From Adenanthera pavonina (lineage: Eukaryota; Streptophyta; Magnoliopsida; Fabales; Fabaceae), in the NCBI GenBank assembly GCA_026686845.1, contig JAIVEN010000011.1, positions 20,446,501 through 20,510,500 of the forward strand: a stretch of DNA of 64,000 bases. Reading direction: 5' to 3'. Positions 33,136 to 44,665 of the stretch are shown here, piece by piece (position 1 is the stretch's first letter; each line of letters starts with the position of its first letter). Below the pieces are notes generated by a model. It ran no database searches and was not told the DNA's origin. It saw nothing but the letters and a program-made list of their open reading frames with translations. The translations under genes were made by a program, and so were the position numbers.

Positions 33136-35709
33136 TATAACAACCCTCATTACACTATTCTGAATTTAGTCTTGAGTTAATGAGAAGTGTACTTGATGAT
33201 GTGTGTAGGACTGGAGAAATCGGGATCAAAACGGCACAAATATGAAATTGGAAACAGAGAAGGGTCATGCCATGGCGAGGTGCAAGGTCGCTGTGGCAAG
33301 ACACTTGTGGCAACTTGAAAAATATTAGGACCGATAGCACTCACGCTGCGGTGAACTTATTGACTCCATGGCGGGAATCACAAAATCCGTTTATGTTGGA
33401 TGAACGGAGGAAAGAAAAATGGAGGGAGAACGAGGGAAGCTCTGCTAGGGCTTCAGTTATCCAGCCTCTTCGGGTGATTTTCAGACCAAGAAAGCTTGAT
33501 TAATTGTTGGTAAGTGAATCTTGCTTCCTCTCCTCTCTTTTCCTTTCAGTTTTGGGTTGAAATCCATGGGTGTATGTGGGATCTCAGTTGGGTTGCATTT
33601 TCTAACGATTAAAATGCTTGATTTAGTGTTGTAGAAGTATTATGTAGTGTTAGGATGGTATGTGTGTGAGTTTTGGTTGGATTGTGATGGATTTTAGTAA
33701 AACCCTGGGTTGAAATTTGGGAAGAGAAGTGGAAATCCGAAGTTGCATGTGTTGGTGTGTGTTTGAATGGTTGTATCAGGTTCATTGGCATATGCGTATG
33801 TTGTTAGAACTCTTGGTTAAGCTTGAAAAGCTAGATTGTGGATTTTAGTGTTATGAGAGTTATGTTAATTAAAGGTATTATGATGTTATATTGGTTGATT
33901 AGCTAATTGGAGGCATATAGTTCATGATGGGTGCTCCGGAGGCTTGCCTAAGCCCTTGTGTGTGTGGTGTTAGTATTAACAACTTGAGGTAACCAAGTGT
34001 TTGTATTGTGTGTATTATATATAAGTATATATATGTGTATATATGCATGTTTCCGTTCATATCATGATATTATTATGTGTGTGCATGGTTTTTTTATATA
34101 TCATAGTATGCACACAGCTAGACATTAGATTACATGATGATGATTATGACGATAATTATATATGATGATGATATGACATTTCATGAGTTCATAACATGAA
34201 ATTGAGAAACATGATGAGGATGATTATATGATGATATGACATAAAAATCACCACATGACATTATAAGGAAAGGTAAATCAGGTGGTGATGATGATATATG
34301 ATATGATGATATATGATATAGGTGAAATAAAGAACGGATCTCTGTCACTAAATCGTCTCCTATGGCCAGGAGAGAAACGTGACAGTGGACTACACCTTCT
34401 CTAAAATCACCATCAATTCGTGGTGGTCAAGGGGAAGGAGAGCCACGATCCAAACATTAATGTTACCTTTGGCCAGGTGCACTAGTGTGAGGTAAGCTTG
34501 GTAATGTTCCAAAATCAGTCTTCATTGACTGTTGGAAGGGAGTCACCTATACAAAATGTCCTGTTATAACAATAGCTCGTGGTTCTAACTGTTTGCGAGG
34601 GAGACATGCAATCCATTCCATTTTGCATTCATATTCACTATTGTATGAGATATATATATATATATATTGCTTGTGGTTATCCCCGGTTACTGAGACATTG
34701 TCTCACACCCCCCTCCATGACTAACCTTTTAGGTGAAGATTCTAGTGCTAGTTTGGAGAAAGCCATGGAGTTGTAGGCCTCTCTGTATTTGGGAATTTAA
34801 AATAGAATTCGATAGTTGTTATTTAGTTTATGTAATATTGTGCCAAGTAGATTATTATGGTTAGTTGCCTATATGTGTATTCTGAGAGTATAGAGATGTA
34901 TGTGGTTATGCATGTATAGGAAAAGTGATGATGTTGCATAGATAATGTTGGGGGATGATGAGTGGTGTAGTTATAGTTGTATGCCGAGTTTGTGGTTCAC
35001 CGGCATGCGACATAGTATGACTGTGGACCCCAGTATTGTTCACTATGGTTGTAATGTGTGTTTGTGAGCCAGAATGGCCATATATGAGAGCCCAAAGGTG
35101 GTTCAGGGCCTTATATGTATGTTTTGGGCATATAATCCATTGTGTGATTAGGGGGTTCAAGGGAGTCAATTACTAGAGGAGAGGTTTTCCCGAGGTAAAA
35201 CCTCCTTAGACAAGTTGGTTGAACCAAATGGGATTTGTGTGGATAGTCAATAGTGGCCAAAGTACCTTTGGTGGCAAATGGAGGTGGTAAGTTGTGAGTT
35301 TTCACCAAAAAATGGCCAAAACGGTGTTGGTTGTCTAGAATCTCTATATGGAGTTGGATTTAAGTGAAATTAGTGTCTATGATTAGATTAGGATAAGAGT
35401 AACTTGTAGGAGTTAGAATCAAGTTAATCGGAGATTGAAGCATGAAGTTATGCGCATCGAAAATTCACCCCAGAGAGTTGCAAATTGCTAATATTGTATC
35501 AGCAAGGGGCACTATGGCGCCACTTGTTACTGCTTCTCTGAGGCCATGGTGCCACTATAGTCGGCCGTGGCCCCATCCCTATTTTGGTGTTATGGTGTTT
35601 TTCTGCTGCTTTGATGTTTTGGGAAGTAAAGTCAATGTGTTTTGGCTTTGTTTGGTTGGTTTTGAAGTAATTGATCAAGTATGGAGATGTGTTGGAGTAG
35701 GGTGTTACA
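33136..35709 (+). mobile_element. Ty3/gypsy solo LTR, TSD TTTAG
   Basis: 2574 bp, same family and orientation as the LTR at 51363-53868: it starts TATAACAACCCTCAT (the first G of TG changed to A) and ends TAGGGTGTTACA. TTTAG is duplicated at 33131-33135 and 35710-35714. Shared landmarks include CAGTCTTCATTGACTGTTGGAAGGG in pieces near 34520 and the AGACATTGTCTCACACCCC block near 34690. No interior is present. Open frames such as 33267-33503 and 35442-35714 lie wholly inside LTR sequence. Confidence 0.93.
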
Positions 35710-35714
35710 TTTAG

Positions 35715-36462
35715 TTATGCCCTCTAATATTATGTAGAATAAAAAAATAAATATAGATTAATAATTGAGTTGAACAGTACTAATATATAATTTTATGGAT
35801 AAGCATCCATAAATATAATCAAATAATTATGTTCTCCAATATTGTATCCCATACTTTTAGTTTTTGTACCAGTGAAGCAATAACCCGTACATTGCACAAG
35901 TCTCATACTAGTATATTATAAAGTAATGATCTAAAGGATGACATGTTGTGATATTAGCATTCCACATCATCCTGGTTATTTGAATTCCTTCAAGGACCCA
36001 TCTTGTCAACTATTTTTATCCTTTCCATTGTGTGATTGGATTTTTCTTAAATGTTTTCTCAATAAATTATTTTTGCATTTTGGTATGCTACACAATTTTT
36101 TCAAAATCATGCATATTTTCTTTCCATTTATTCCACAATCTCCAAAAATTAGAATTATTTGCATTCAATCTTCAATTAAATTATTATGAATTAATTTGAA
36201 TTAACTCATATATGATCTTCTACATATATACGAGGACAACAAATATTGAGAAACACCAAATTTTATTTTTATATTAATATTAATTAAATTATATTAAATT
36301 AATTACATACTAAATTCAAACTTATACTGGATTGATTAAAATCAAATAAAATTGAAATTTAAAAAAAATAATAACATGAATTGTTACTATTTTAGGGTAT
36401 CACTTATTACAAATGAGTAACAACACTTATATAGTATATAAATAAGATACAAATGCATTGCT
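35715..36462. other. AT-rich intergenic stretch, nothing recognised
   Basis: No reliable gene, terminal repeat or internal homology seen. The open frame at 35938-36189 has no recognisable features. Confidence 0.45.
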
Positions 36463-38150
36463 AGTTACAACCATGATTATCATAACTGGATCGCACCTAC
36501 CGGTTCAACCGGAAACTGGTGCTAGGTCCGATCTGGACAAACATAGGAACCGGGAAAAAAGTGAACCGGTGAAAAACTGGATGAATCGGTATTAAACCAG
36601 ACAGAATTGATAAAATTGGGCCGGTTCACGAGTAGCGACGGTTCAATTTTTTTGCCGTTGCCTTGTTAAAGATCAAGAATCAGCAAACAAAATACAACTA
36701 GCCAAAAAAAAACAAAAGCATCCAAGTCACAAAGAAGAAGAGGAAGAAAGAAGGAAAAAAGAAAAGGTGAAGAAGAAGAAGATCTGACAATCTAAAGATG
36801 AGGGAAGAACAAGACAAAAGACAAATGAAGATGAAAGAAGACTGGAAGAATGAAGAAGACCGAAGAAAGAAGGGTAAAGATACTTAACATTTTTGGGTGA
36901 GTTCTTGTTCTTCAAGTCCAAAAAAGAAGATTGAAAGAATGAAGATGAAAGATTCAGATCTTCAGATGAAACGAATCTTGATAGTTTTCTGTATCGCAGC
37001 CAAAATGAAGAAACCTAAAAAAAAATAAAAAAGTGAGACGTTGGGTATCGGTGCCGAAATAGAGAAACCTTGGGAGTGTGACCAAGCGTGATATACACGC
37101 TTTAGTGCCTGTTTTGAAACAAGATTATAATCATTTATGATACCGTAAGTGATTATATGTCAGAGTTGCTAAATAAAAACTGCTTTTTAATAAGTAGTTA
37201 TGCCTCAAATAAGTACTTATGGAAGAAACTAATTTTTCCTACTTATAATAATAATTTATTCTCCCATAATCACTTATTTCACTTTTCCTTCTCATTATCC
37301 ACCCAATAATCACTTAAACCCCAATATCCAAACATATTTCTATTCTTAAAATCACTTATTGGGTAAAAATATCCAATAAAAATCACTTTCAACATAATTA
37401 CTTATTCTCATAATCTATAATAAATAAGCATTTATCTTTATAAGTACTTATACATAAGTTAATCCAAACACACCCTTGATTGAAAAGAAATTAGGTTGCT
37501 TTAAAAAAAAAAAGGAGTGACACAATTTGAATGAACCTCTTGGCTTTTCAATATTACTTTGGAAAAAGAGAACTAAAGTGACCAAAGGTTAAAATTACAT
37601 TTGTTATATTCATGGTGTAAAAGTAAAATTACAGAAGATTTATATTAGAAAGTTAGTCAAAATAATTTATATTAGAAAATTGTAGTTATTATTTTAGATA
37701 AAAATTAATACAAAGTTTTAAAATATTATTATTAGACATGTTTTAAATTTTTTCCTTAGTTTATATTTGATATTATCGTTATTTAAGTTGTTTATTTTGA
37801 TGTAATACATATAAATGTACTTTATTCATTCCAAATATAAAGCATTATTACACACCTCACACAAATCAATTAAAATTAAAATAATTTAAATTAGTTAAAC
37901 TAAAAAAATTAATTTATTTTATGTAGTTCTATTTCATTTTATTATCACATTGCAAACTTCAATTATGAAAAAAATTGGGAAAGGCTTAAAGTGAGTAGTA
38001 ATCTAAGTCTCTTTTATTTTTTATATGTATTATTTAAAATATATTATTTTAATTATTACTGGTCTGATCACGGTTGAACCATTAAATCTTAAACCAGTGT
38101 TTTATTCAATTTAATGTCTGGTCCAATTTAGACAACATTGGTTACAACTA
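36463..38150. repeat. ACCGGTT/GGTTCAACC-rich repeat with loose terminal inverted repeats
   Basis: The left end (TAGTTACAACCATGATTATC...) and the reversed right end (TAGTTGTAACCAATGTTGTC...) resemble each other. Just inside both ends lie ACCGGTTCAACCG-like stretches. A related shorter unit lies at 40395-40960, and its inner part recurs at 300-420. The interior holds a purine-rich tract (36727-36960, AAGAAGAAG type) and a section rich in AATCACTTA/TAAGTACTTAT (37100-37460) that may be a separate nested MITE. I found no clean target duplication, so this is a repeat-family call, not a defined element. Confidence 0.45.
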
Positions 38151-40080
38151 TAGGAGCTTGGTTATACCGTGCTCAAATGCATTAAAATCCCCTAAATATG
38201 CGAATTTATTTTGGGTCGCAAGATCTCACTATTGGAGCAATCATCATGGATTTCCCATTTCTCCTAGGACCATACAACAAATAGCTAATCTCCTCCATCT
38301 TTTTCCATAGTATAAATATGTACATTTTCATAAAAATTAAAAATATGTATATTTTATTGGTCTGTTTTTAAATTTCTTATCAAAATTATTTTTCACATAT
38401 TTTTTGAGATAAAACCGTTTATTTAAATTAATTAGAGTTTAAATAATTATTTATAATTAATCAATAATATAAAATAACTTTTTAGGGAATGTCTGTAGAT
38501 AACTTTAACATAATAAAATCTGAAAGAATTAGTAGAACAGAGATAAATTTGAGCATTAATACTTTACCATTATAGTATTAAAGAATCATAAATTAAATCA
38601 ACTCATCAAAGAGGAAAGAGATTTTTTTTTAGCCCTTCTTGCGTTTCAGTTTCTTTCAATACAAGAGATTAATCATTATCTTTTAGAATTCAAATTTTAT
38701 TAGATATTGATTGCTTGCTCTTTTTTTTTTGGCCGCATATTGATTGCTTACTTTGAGTTTTTGAAATTAATAAATTGAAATTTACAAGAATCTTGATATA
38801 ATTAATATCATTAATTATTTATTAAATTTTAAAATTTATCATGTACATTAACATCATATCAATATTATATATGTAGTGCTTCAAAGCTTCTGAGTGCCAG
38901 TTAATTTCTAAATTTTCTAAATATACTTATATATATATATATATTATGTATGAACTAACATAAATTTAATGGCTAACTAAAATATTTATGATATATATTT
39001 CTAAATTTTCTAAAGGATAGCTTTAACTAATTTTTATTGAATATATTTTTTTAATTGAATTGATAGATTCAATAATCAAATTGATTATACTTATCTTTGT
39101 AAAAAAAAATTAAGCTATTTAAATCTCATTTGGATGAGGTAAAAATAAGAAAAATCGCATTTGAATTACTTATATCGTATTTCTTATTTCTTAATTAAAA
39201 ATATTTTTTTTAAAAAAATTTATAGTTAGCTAACTACTATGTTTTATATTTTATTTCTTTTGAAATAAAAATATTAAAAAAATAAATAAAATCTAAAATG
39301 TTGAATTAAACTAATATGATTTAAACCATAAAAATAGAAAAAATAAAGTGCAAAAGCAATAATTGTTAGCAGGTGAATTTGAGAATTGTTTAAAAGCAAC
39401 AGTACAAAGAATAAATTAATTGAATTAATTAAAATATTTAATTTTACTGTTTTATTTTAAATATTTAATGCCATGTATGTCTTTTATAGTGGTTAATCGG
39501 TAAATTTATTGTAAGATTCGTGGAATTATTATTCACAATGATAATTAGTTTAGTAGTCTTAAATTATCAATTAAAAATTATATATCTTTTAAATTTTTTA
39601 GATAGATTCACAATTTTGTGATTGAAATAATTTCAAATTGAAGGTTTTTTTTTCAAATTAATGGGTTGAAATTTCTTTTAATGAATACATATGATATATA
39701 ATAATTATCAATTACTAGATTAAAATTTATCATAATTTCAAAATAAAAAAATTATAGCAAACTAATTGTCTCATCTTATGCAATGCACGGGACATATAAA
39801 ACTAAAAAAATTGATGAAATAAAATATATATAACATTAAGTTTATAAAAAGATAATGATACAAAATTTATAAAATTTGAGTAAAAAAATAAGTAAAAAAA
39901 TAATAGAGTTAAATGATTTAAAATTTAAATATGAAAAGAGATTTATGTTATTAGAGAGGAAATGATAAAAAAAAGCCATAAACTGAATGTCCAAAGTATT
40001 TTTCTGTTGCACATTTGATATAATCAAATATGGAAGAGAAGTTAAATTAATAATAAAAGAATGAGTAGAGAGAAAAGAAA
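38151..40080. other. Strongly AT-rich stretch, no gene seen
   Basis: Dense in stop codons in all frames, with poly-T and poly-A runs and short AT microsatellites (near 38930). It may contain the eroded interior of the Helitron whose helicase remnant starts at 40081, but nothing here supports that directly. Confidence 0.45.
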
Positions 40081-40366
40081 ACATTGCTTATTATATGGGA
40101 TGAGGCATTAATAACACACAAACATTATTTTGAGGCTCTTGATTGGACCATGAGGGATATTGTTAAGCACCAAAATACAAATTGTTCTATCATGCCATTT
40201 CAAGGAAAGATCATTGTGTTCGAAGGAGATTTTAGACAAATATTTCTTGTTATTTCATGAGGGTCAAGAGAGGACATTGTATTTGCAACCCTTAATTCAT
40301 ATATGGATATATTGTAAAATGTTGAGATTGACAAGAAACATGAGATTATTGGCATCAACTTCATAA
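40081..40366 (+). pseudogene. PIF1-like Helitron helicase remnant
   Basis: Translation gives a Walker B-like WDEALITHKHYFEALDWTMRDI, then KIIVFEGDFRQIFLVIS, and after a stop GSREDIVFATLNSY. A stop and a frame change follow, and another frame supplies KMLRLTRNMRLLAS. The order WDEA, GGDFRQxLPV, then LRLTKNMRL is the pattern of the PIF1-family helicase at the C-terminal end of plant Helitron Rep/helicase proteins. The fragment covers only about 95 residues, has at least two stops and one shift, and cannot function. It lies 1.2 kb upstream of a Helitron-like 3' end (41561-41589), so both may come from one element. Confidence 0.85.
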
Positions 40367-40394
40367 GTCTATGCTAGAGAAGTAAAGAATTTTT

Positions 40395-40960
40395 ATTAAG
40401 GTTAAAAAAATTGGATCGAACATTGAACCGGTCAAGGCATTGGTTTAAAATTCAATGGTTCAAACGTGGTTCAACCAGAATTAAACTGGTGATACTAAAT
40501 TTAATAATTTTATATATTAAGTAAAAAAATTAAAAATATTATTAATAAGTTTCACAACTTAATATTAAAGTCTAAACAAGTTAATATTTATCTATAATCA
40601 TATTTTAAATTCAAAAGATTCAATTAATGTTCTCTTTTCATATTATTTGTTAAGTAAATTTATCATTATTAATAATTATATATCATAATAATGCTTATAT
40701 AATATTATAATATAGAAAAAAATTATACAAAAAAATGCTATTTAGTACTAAAAATAATTTTATTTTATATTAAAAATAATAAAATAAAATAAAAAGTTAA
40801 CTGGTTCAATCAGTTTAACACCAGTTCGACCAGTTTTTTACTGGTTCTAAGCATAGGTGGTCGTAATCTACAGCCGAATTGAATATGGCACTGGTTCCTA
40901 GTCCGACCAATCGAATCGACCAGTTCGATCTGATTTTTTGTTCCTTAATTTTTATATTGG
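40395..40960. repeat. Short ACCGGTT-type repeat
   Basis: The left part (TTGGATCGAACATTGAACCGG, then GGTTCAAAC and GGTTCAACC) matches the reversed right end of the repeat at 36463-38150. The right part (AACTGGTTCAATCAG ... CCAGTTCGACCAG) is also seen at 300-420 in copy A. Non-coding, with no clear target duplication. Confidence 0.5.
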
Positions 40961-41560
40961 ATAATTTCTATAAGTGATGGAACCATTGAGACAAATAATG
41001 AAAAATAATTGCAAGTTACAATTCTACCAAATCTTACTATGATGTGTTATAACAATAAATAAAAGTCAAAGCCAAATTTAAGATGTATTATGACAATAAA
41101 TAAAAGTCATGTTGGTTGATATTTGTTTAAGTCAGTTTTCACACATGGACAACTATATATTATTGTGTCATGTGTGAGAAATAGAAATTATTTGAAAATT
41201 TTGATTTTAGATTATGATAGTAGACCAACAAACAAAAATTAAATGTAGTTTACATGAAAATCTTCAATAATATACACGGATAATATTTACTTTTGTATAC
41301 ATGCATCTCTAAGTATTTGATTATGCACTATTCTTCCCATATAATTTTGAATATATTTACTGATAATTAAATTCTTTTATATCATACACAATTATATTAC
41401 TTTTCACATAAAATTATTTTTTTGTTGCTAATACAATTATAATTGTTGAAAATTTTATAAAAACTGATAATTGGTTTAATAAATAAGCTTACGTATGACT
41501 TAGTGTTTCTCATTATATGTACATATAATAATTTTTATTGTAGTGTATATAAGAAAGCAT

Positions 41561-41589
41561 CCCGTGCGATTGCACGGGTGCTATACTAG
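41561..41589 (+). other. Helitron-like 3' terminus: hairpin plus CTAG
   Basis: CCCGTGCGATTGCACGGG (41561-41578) is a perfect 7-bp stem with a GATT loop. CTAG follows at 41586-41589, then T. This is the structure expected of a Helitron 3' end inserted before T. The helicase remnant upstream is on the same strand. I could not identify a 5' TC end. Confidence 0.72.
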
Positions 41590-42015
41590 TTTTAAATAGA
41601 AAAGCACAATACTTACATGGAATTAACTTGAATGGTGAATTCAAGTTAAATTAAATGGATCCGGTGCATTGCACAGTGAATTCAAGAATCAATATATATA
41701 TAATGAACTAAAAATTATAAAAGCCACACTATTAATGGTACAAATATTTTGCTTTGGTATCGTGCAAACGAAGTCCATGTCTAGGTATAAATAATATATA
41801 TAATAAATTTTACATTTTACATTGATTAATTGATGTTGATGATATTAAAATATATATATGAGTGGCCTACTTTTATGTGTTAGATTAATTGATTAGTATG
41901 CTTGCTTATGGTTGGCCTTTATTTCTTCTTAATTTTTCAAGAAAATAGAGTATTCATTTCCAATGATTACAACATTTAAAATTATTTTTCTAAATATTTT
42001 TCTTTAATTCTTTTG

Positions 42016-42217
42016 TTAGTTATTTGTTATTTAATAAAGTTTATGTGGTCTGAGAATTTAATTAAATTATTGACCAAATTTAAGAATTAAGATACGTAAG
42101 TGATCTGAAAGGCTTATTAGTTATTTGTTATTTAATGAAGTTTATTTGGTCTGAGAATTTAATTAAATTATTGACCTAATTTAAGAATTAAGATAGGCAA
42201 GCAATCTCAAAATCTCA
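42016..42217. repeat. Tandem duplication, about 101-bp unit
   Basis: Two adjacent copies begin TTAGTTATTTGTTATTTAAT at 42016 and 42117, with a few substitutions. Copy A has one unit at the equivalent place (about 1490-1575), so the second arose in copy B or was lost in A. Confidence 0.85.
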
Positions 42218-43994
42218 AAGGTTTGCCAATTATATCTTTTTTTCTCTAGATGAATTAGATCTCCAAGGTTCACCAATTATATCTATATCTCTCTCTTTTT
42301 TTGGTGACACTAATTATGTCCATCTTTAATAGAATTATTTCCTACGATGTATATATATGATACTGTTATGTTTGATGACCAATATAATTAGTTTTGATGA
42401 TATTAAATAATAGATCAATTAAAAAGTTTGCATGATATACGTATTTAGTGTTTATTATATTACTTATATTATGCTTATCATTAAAGTAAAATTGAACTAA
42501 CTATACTTGAAGTGAGTTATATTCAATCTAGGTTGTCCAAAGAAAAGGAAGAGTGAGTATAGTAAAGAAATTGATTATCAAAATTATACTCAACTTAGTT
42601 ATAAAAACAAAAATTGCTCCAAGAATTGAAAGATGTAAAGACGAAGATATCAAGAATGGAGTATATGTCAAAGAGAATCCAAAAGAAGATTAAGCTTAAA
42701 TGATGTATTTATTTATCTCTCTTAGAATGTATGGTGGTTTAACTTTTGAAACTTATTTAATCTTCTTACCATTATTTTTAGATGAGTTTTAGATTGAGTC
42801 TTAGTAGTTAGCTCATTGTTTTTCAATTTTTTTTATGTTAAAGTTATGTAGTGGACTAAGCATTGAGGTTTGTGGACTAACCTTCTATGTACATTAATAT
42901 TCTTGCCTTTGGAAAAGACGTTAGTGGACTAAGGATGATAGGTTAGAAAGAAAATGTTAAGTTTTAGAAATGATTGTCTCTCTGTCAAAGCAGGATAGTT
43001 GACTAACCCCTAAAGTTTCCCTTCAAACCTGGCTAACCCAAGAGCAACTTTTTTTTTGGAAAGTTAGCTTTGTGGACTAACCCTCTTCAATTGTTTATTA
43101 ACCTTATTTTCTAGAAAACCAAGTATAGTAGACTTGAAGCTTTATGGACTAAGGTGACAAAAGTTTTGTCTACTAATCTTGGAGGTTTTTATGCAATTGT
43201 GGCTGAGCAAAGCTTCTAAAATCAACATCATAGCTCGATAGTTGATTAACTCCCTAGGTGTGTCGACTAACCTAGTCCAACGTTATGAGATGTGTCCAAA
43301 GGTTAGTTGAGATTTGTAACACTAACCTACTAACTTTGTGGACTAACCTGCGAGTTTTTTGGACTAACCTATCTGGTTTTGTGAACCTCTGACACACATT
43401 TAATGCTGCAAGTTAACATTATATCTCATTTAGTAATGGCTAGTTTTTATCTCTATCGGCTAGATTAAACTAAAATCTTTATACAGGACTGAATTTAAGG
43501 TGGTGGATAACAATATTAAGTATTCTAAAGCTAAAATGTTGTTATATTGATTTAAAGTCTTATCTATCATGCCTAGATGATTCTTTGAGCTTTAATGTTT
43601 ATATCCACTCTTTGTAAATAAGAGTTTATCATTTTTAATCATCCTTGCTCTGTAAGAGAGATTTCTCTTGATGAGATATCTTAGAGGGATTATTCAAGGT
43701 TGGGTTACCTTGAAGGGATTTGTAATCACACTAAATAAGGTATGTGAGAGTGTAGATTTAGTGAAGAAGTCCGAAATGTACTGAGACTTCACAAGTGTCC
43801 TGATCAAACTTGTGAGATATAGTGAAAAATTTTAAGTGAATTGTTTGGGGATTAGATATAGGTCAAGTGGTTGGATTAAACTAGTATAAAACTTACTATC
43901 TTGATCTTATTGTCTACCTCAAGCTTCACTTTCTCACTATACTTTGTTTACCCCTGTTTTTGTATTTCATATTCATACATTGGGTTATTCTTCA

Positions 43995-44656
43995 CAAAGA
44001 TAAAAATTTTGCAACATCTAATTTACCTCATTCGGGTGACTAACCAATTTAACATATACGAGTATTAGGTACAATAGGATTTGGTATATCAGATATAATA
44101 AATTTTAAAATTTTATGATATTAATACGAAAGATATACATATAAATTTATGTACACATACGTATTTCAACATATCAAAGATATAAAATATAAAAAAACTA
44201 AGTTTCAAATAAGTATTTTAAAAGTATTATAAAGATATCTTAAATAAGAAACCAAAAATTGAGTTTTTTATAAGATTTTAAATGTTTTGGAAATTTTGAA
44301 AAAGGAAAACTAAGAATATACGTATGATACATGTTATAAAGTATGGTTTACGTATTGGTGCAATATAGATATTTCACTAATCGCACAATTATTTTTTTAG
44401 TATTCATTGTATTGAATTTAGGTTATTTGAAGAGAAGGACAAAATTAATTTTAAAAACTTCAAAATTAAAAAAATAAGTTATCATCTTCTCTTTTTGTTA
44501 GTGTTAATCTTGGACTATATTAGTTGCAACATATATTTGGTTTTCTATACCCTAATGTTGGTAAGCTATAAACTTAAACTTTGCATTCTTAAAAATTGAA
44601 TTAAAAATCATCATCATCATCACCAACTTAATTTTCAACATGTGATTGCTTTGTTG
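43995..44656. other. AT-rich intergenic stretch, nothing recognised
   Basis: No gene or repeat structure beyond a short (ATC)n run near 44610-44625. Confidence 0.5.
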
Positions 44657-44665
44657 TATTAAAAA

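Larger units (their letters stand above)
40497..43994 (+). repeat. Duplicated segment, copy B (partner at 1-6159)
   Basis: Collinear with copy A but without the solo LTR, the MITE and the gypsy insertion. The three empty sites are at 42198-42202, 43422-43423 and about 43990-43994. It has its own change: a 101-bp tandem duplication (42016-42217). Non-coding. Homology covers both sides of a Helitron-like terminus at 41589, so the unit is larger than the Helitron end alone. Confidence 0.82.

Noticed and set aside
36727..36921. Minus-strand Ser/Phe-rich frame over a GAAGAA tract
   Set aside because: Pure purine-strand low complexity; no codon constraint.
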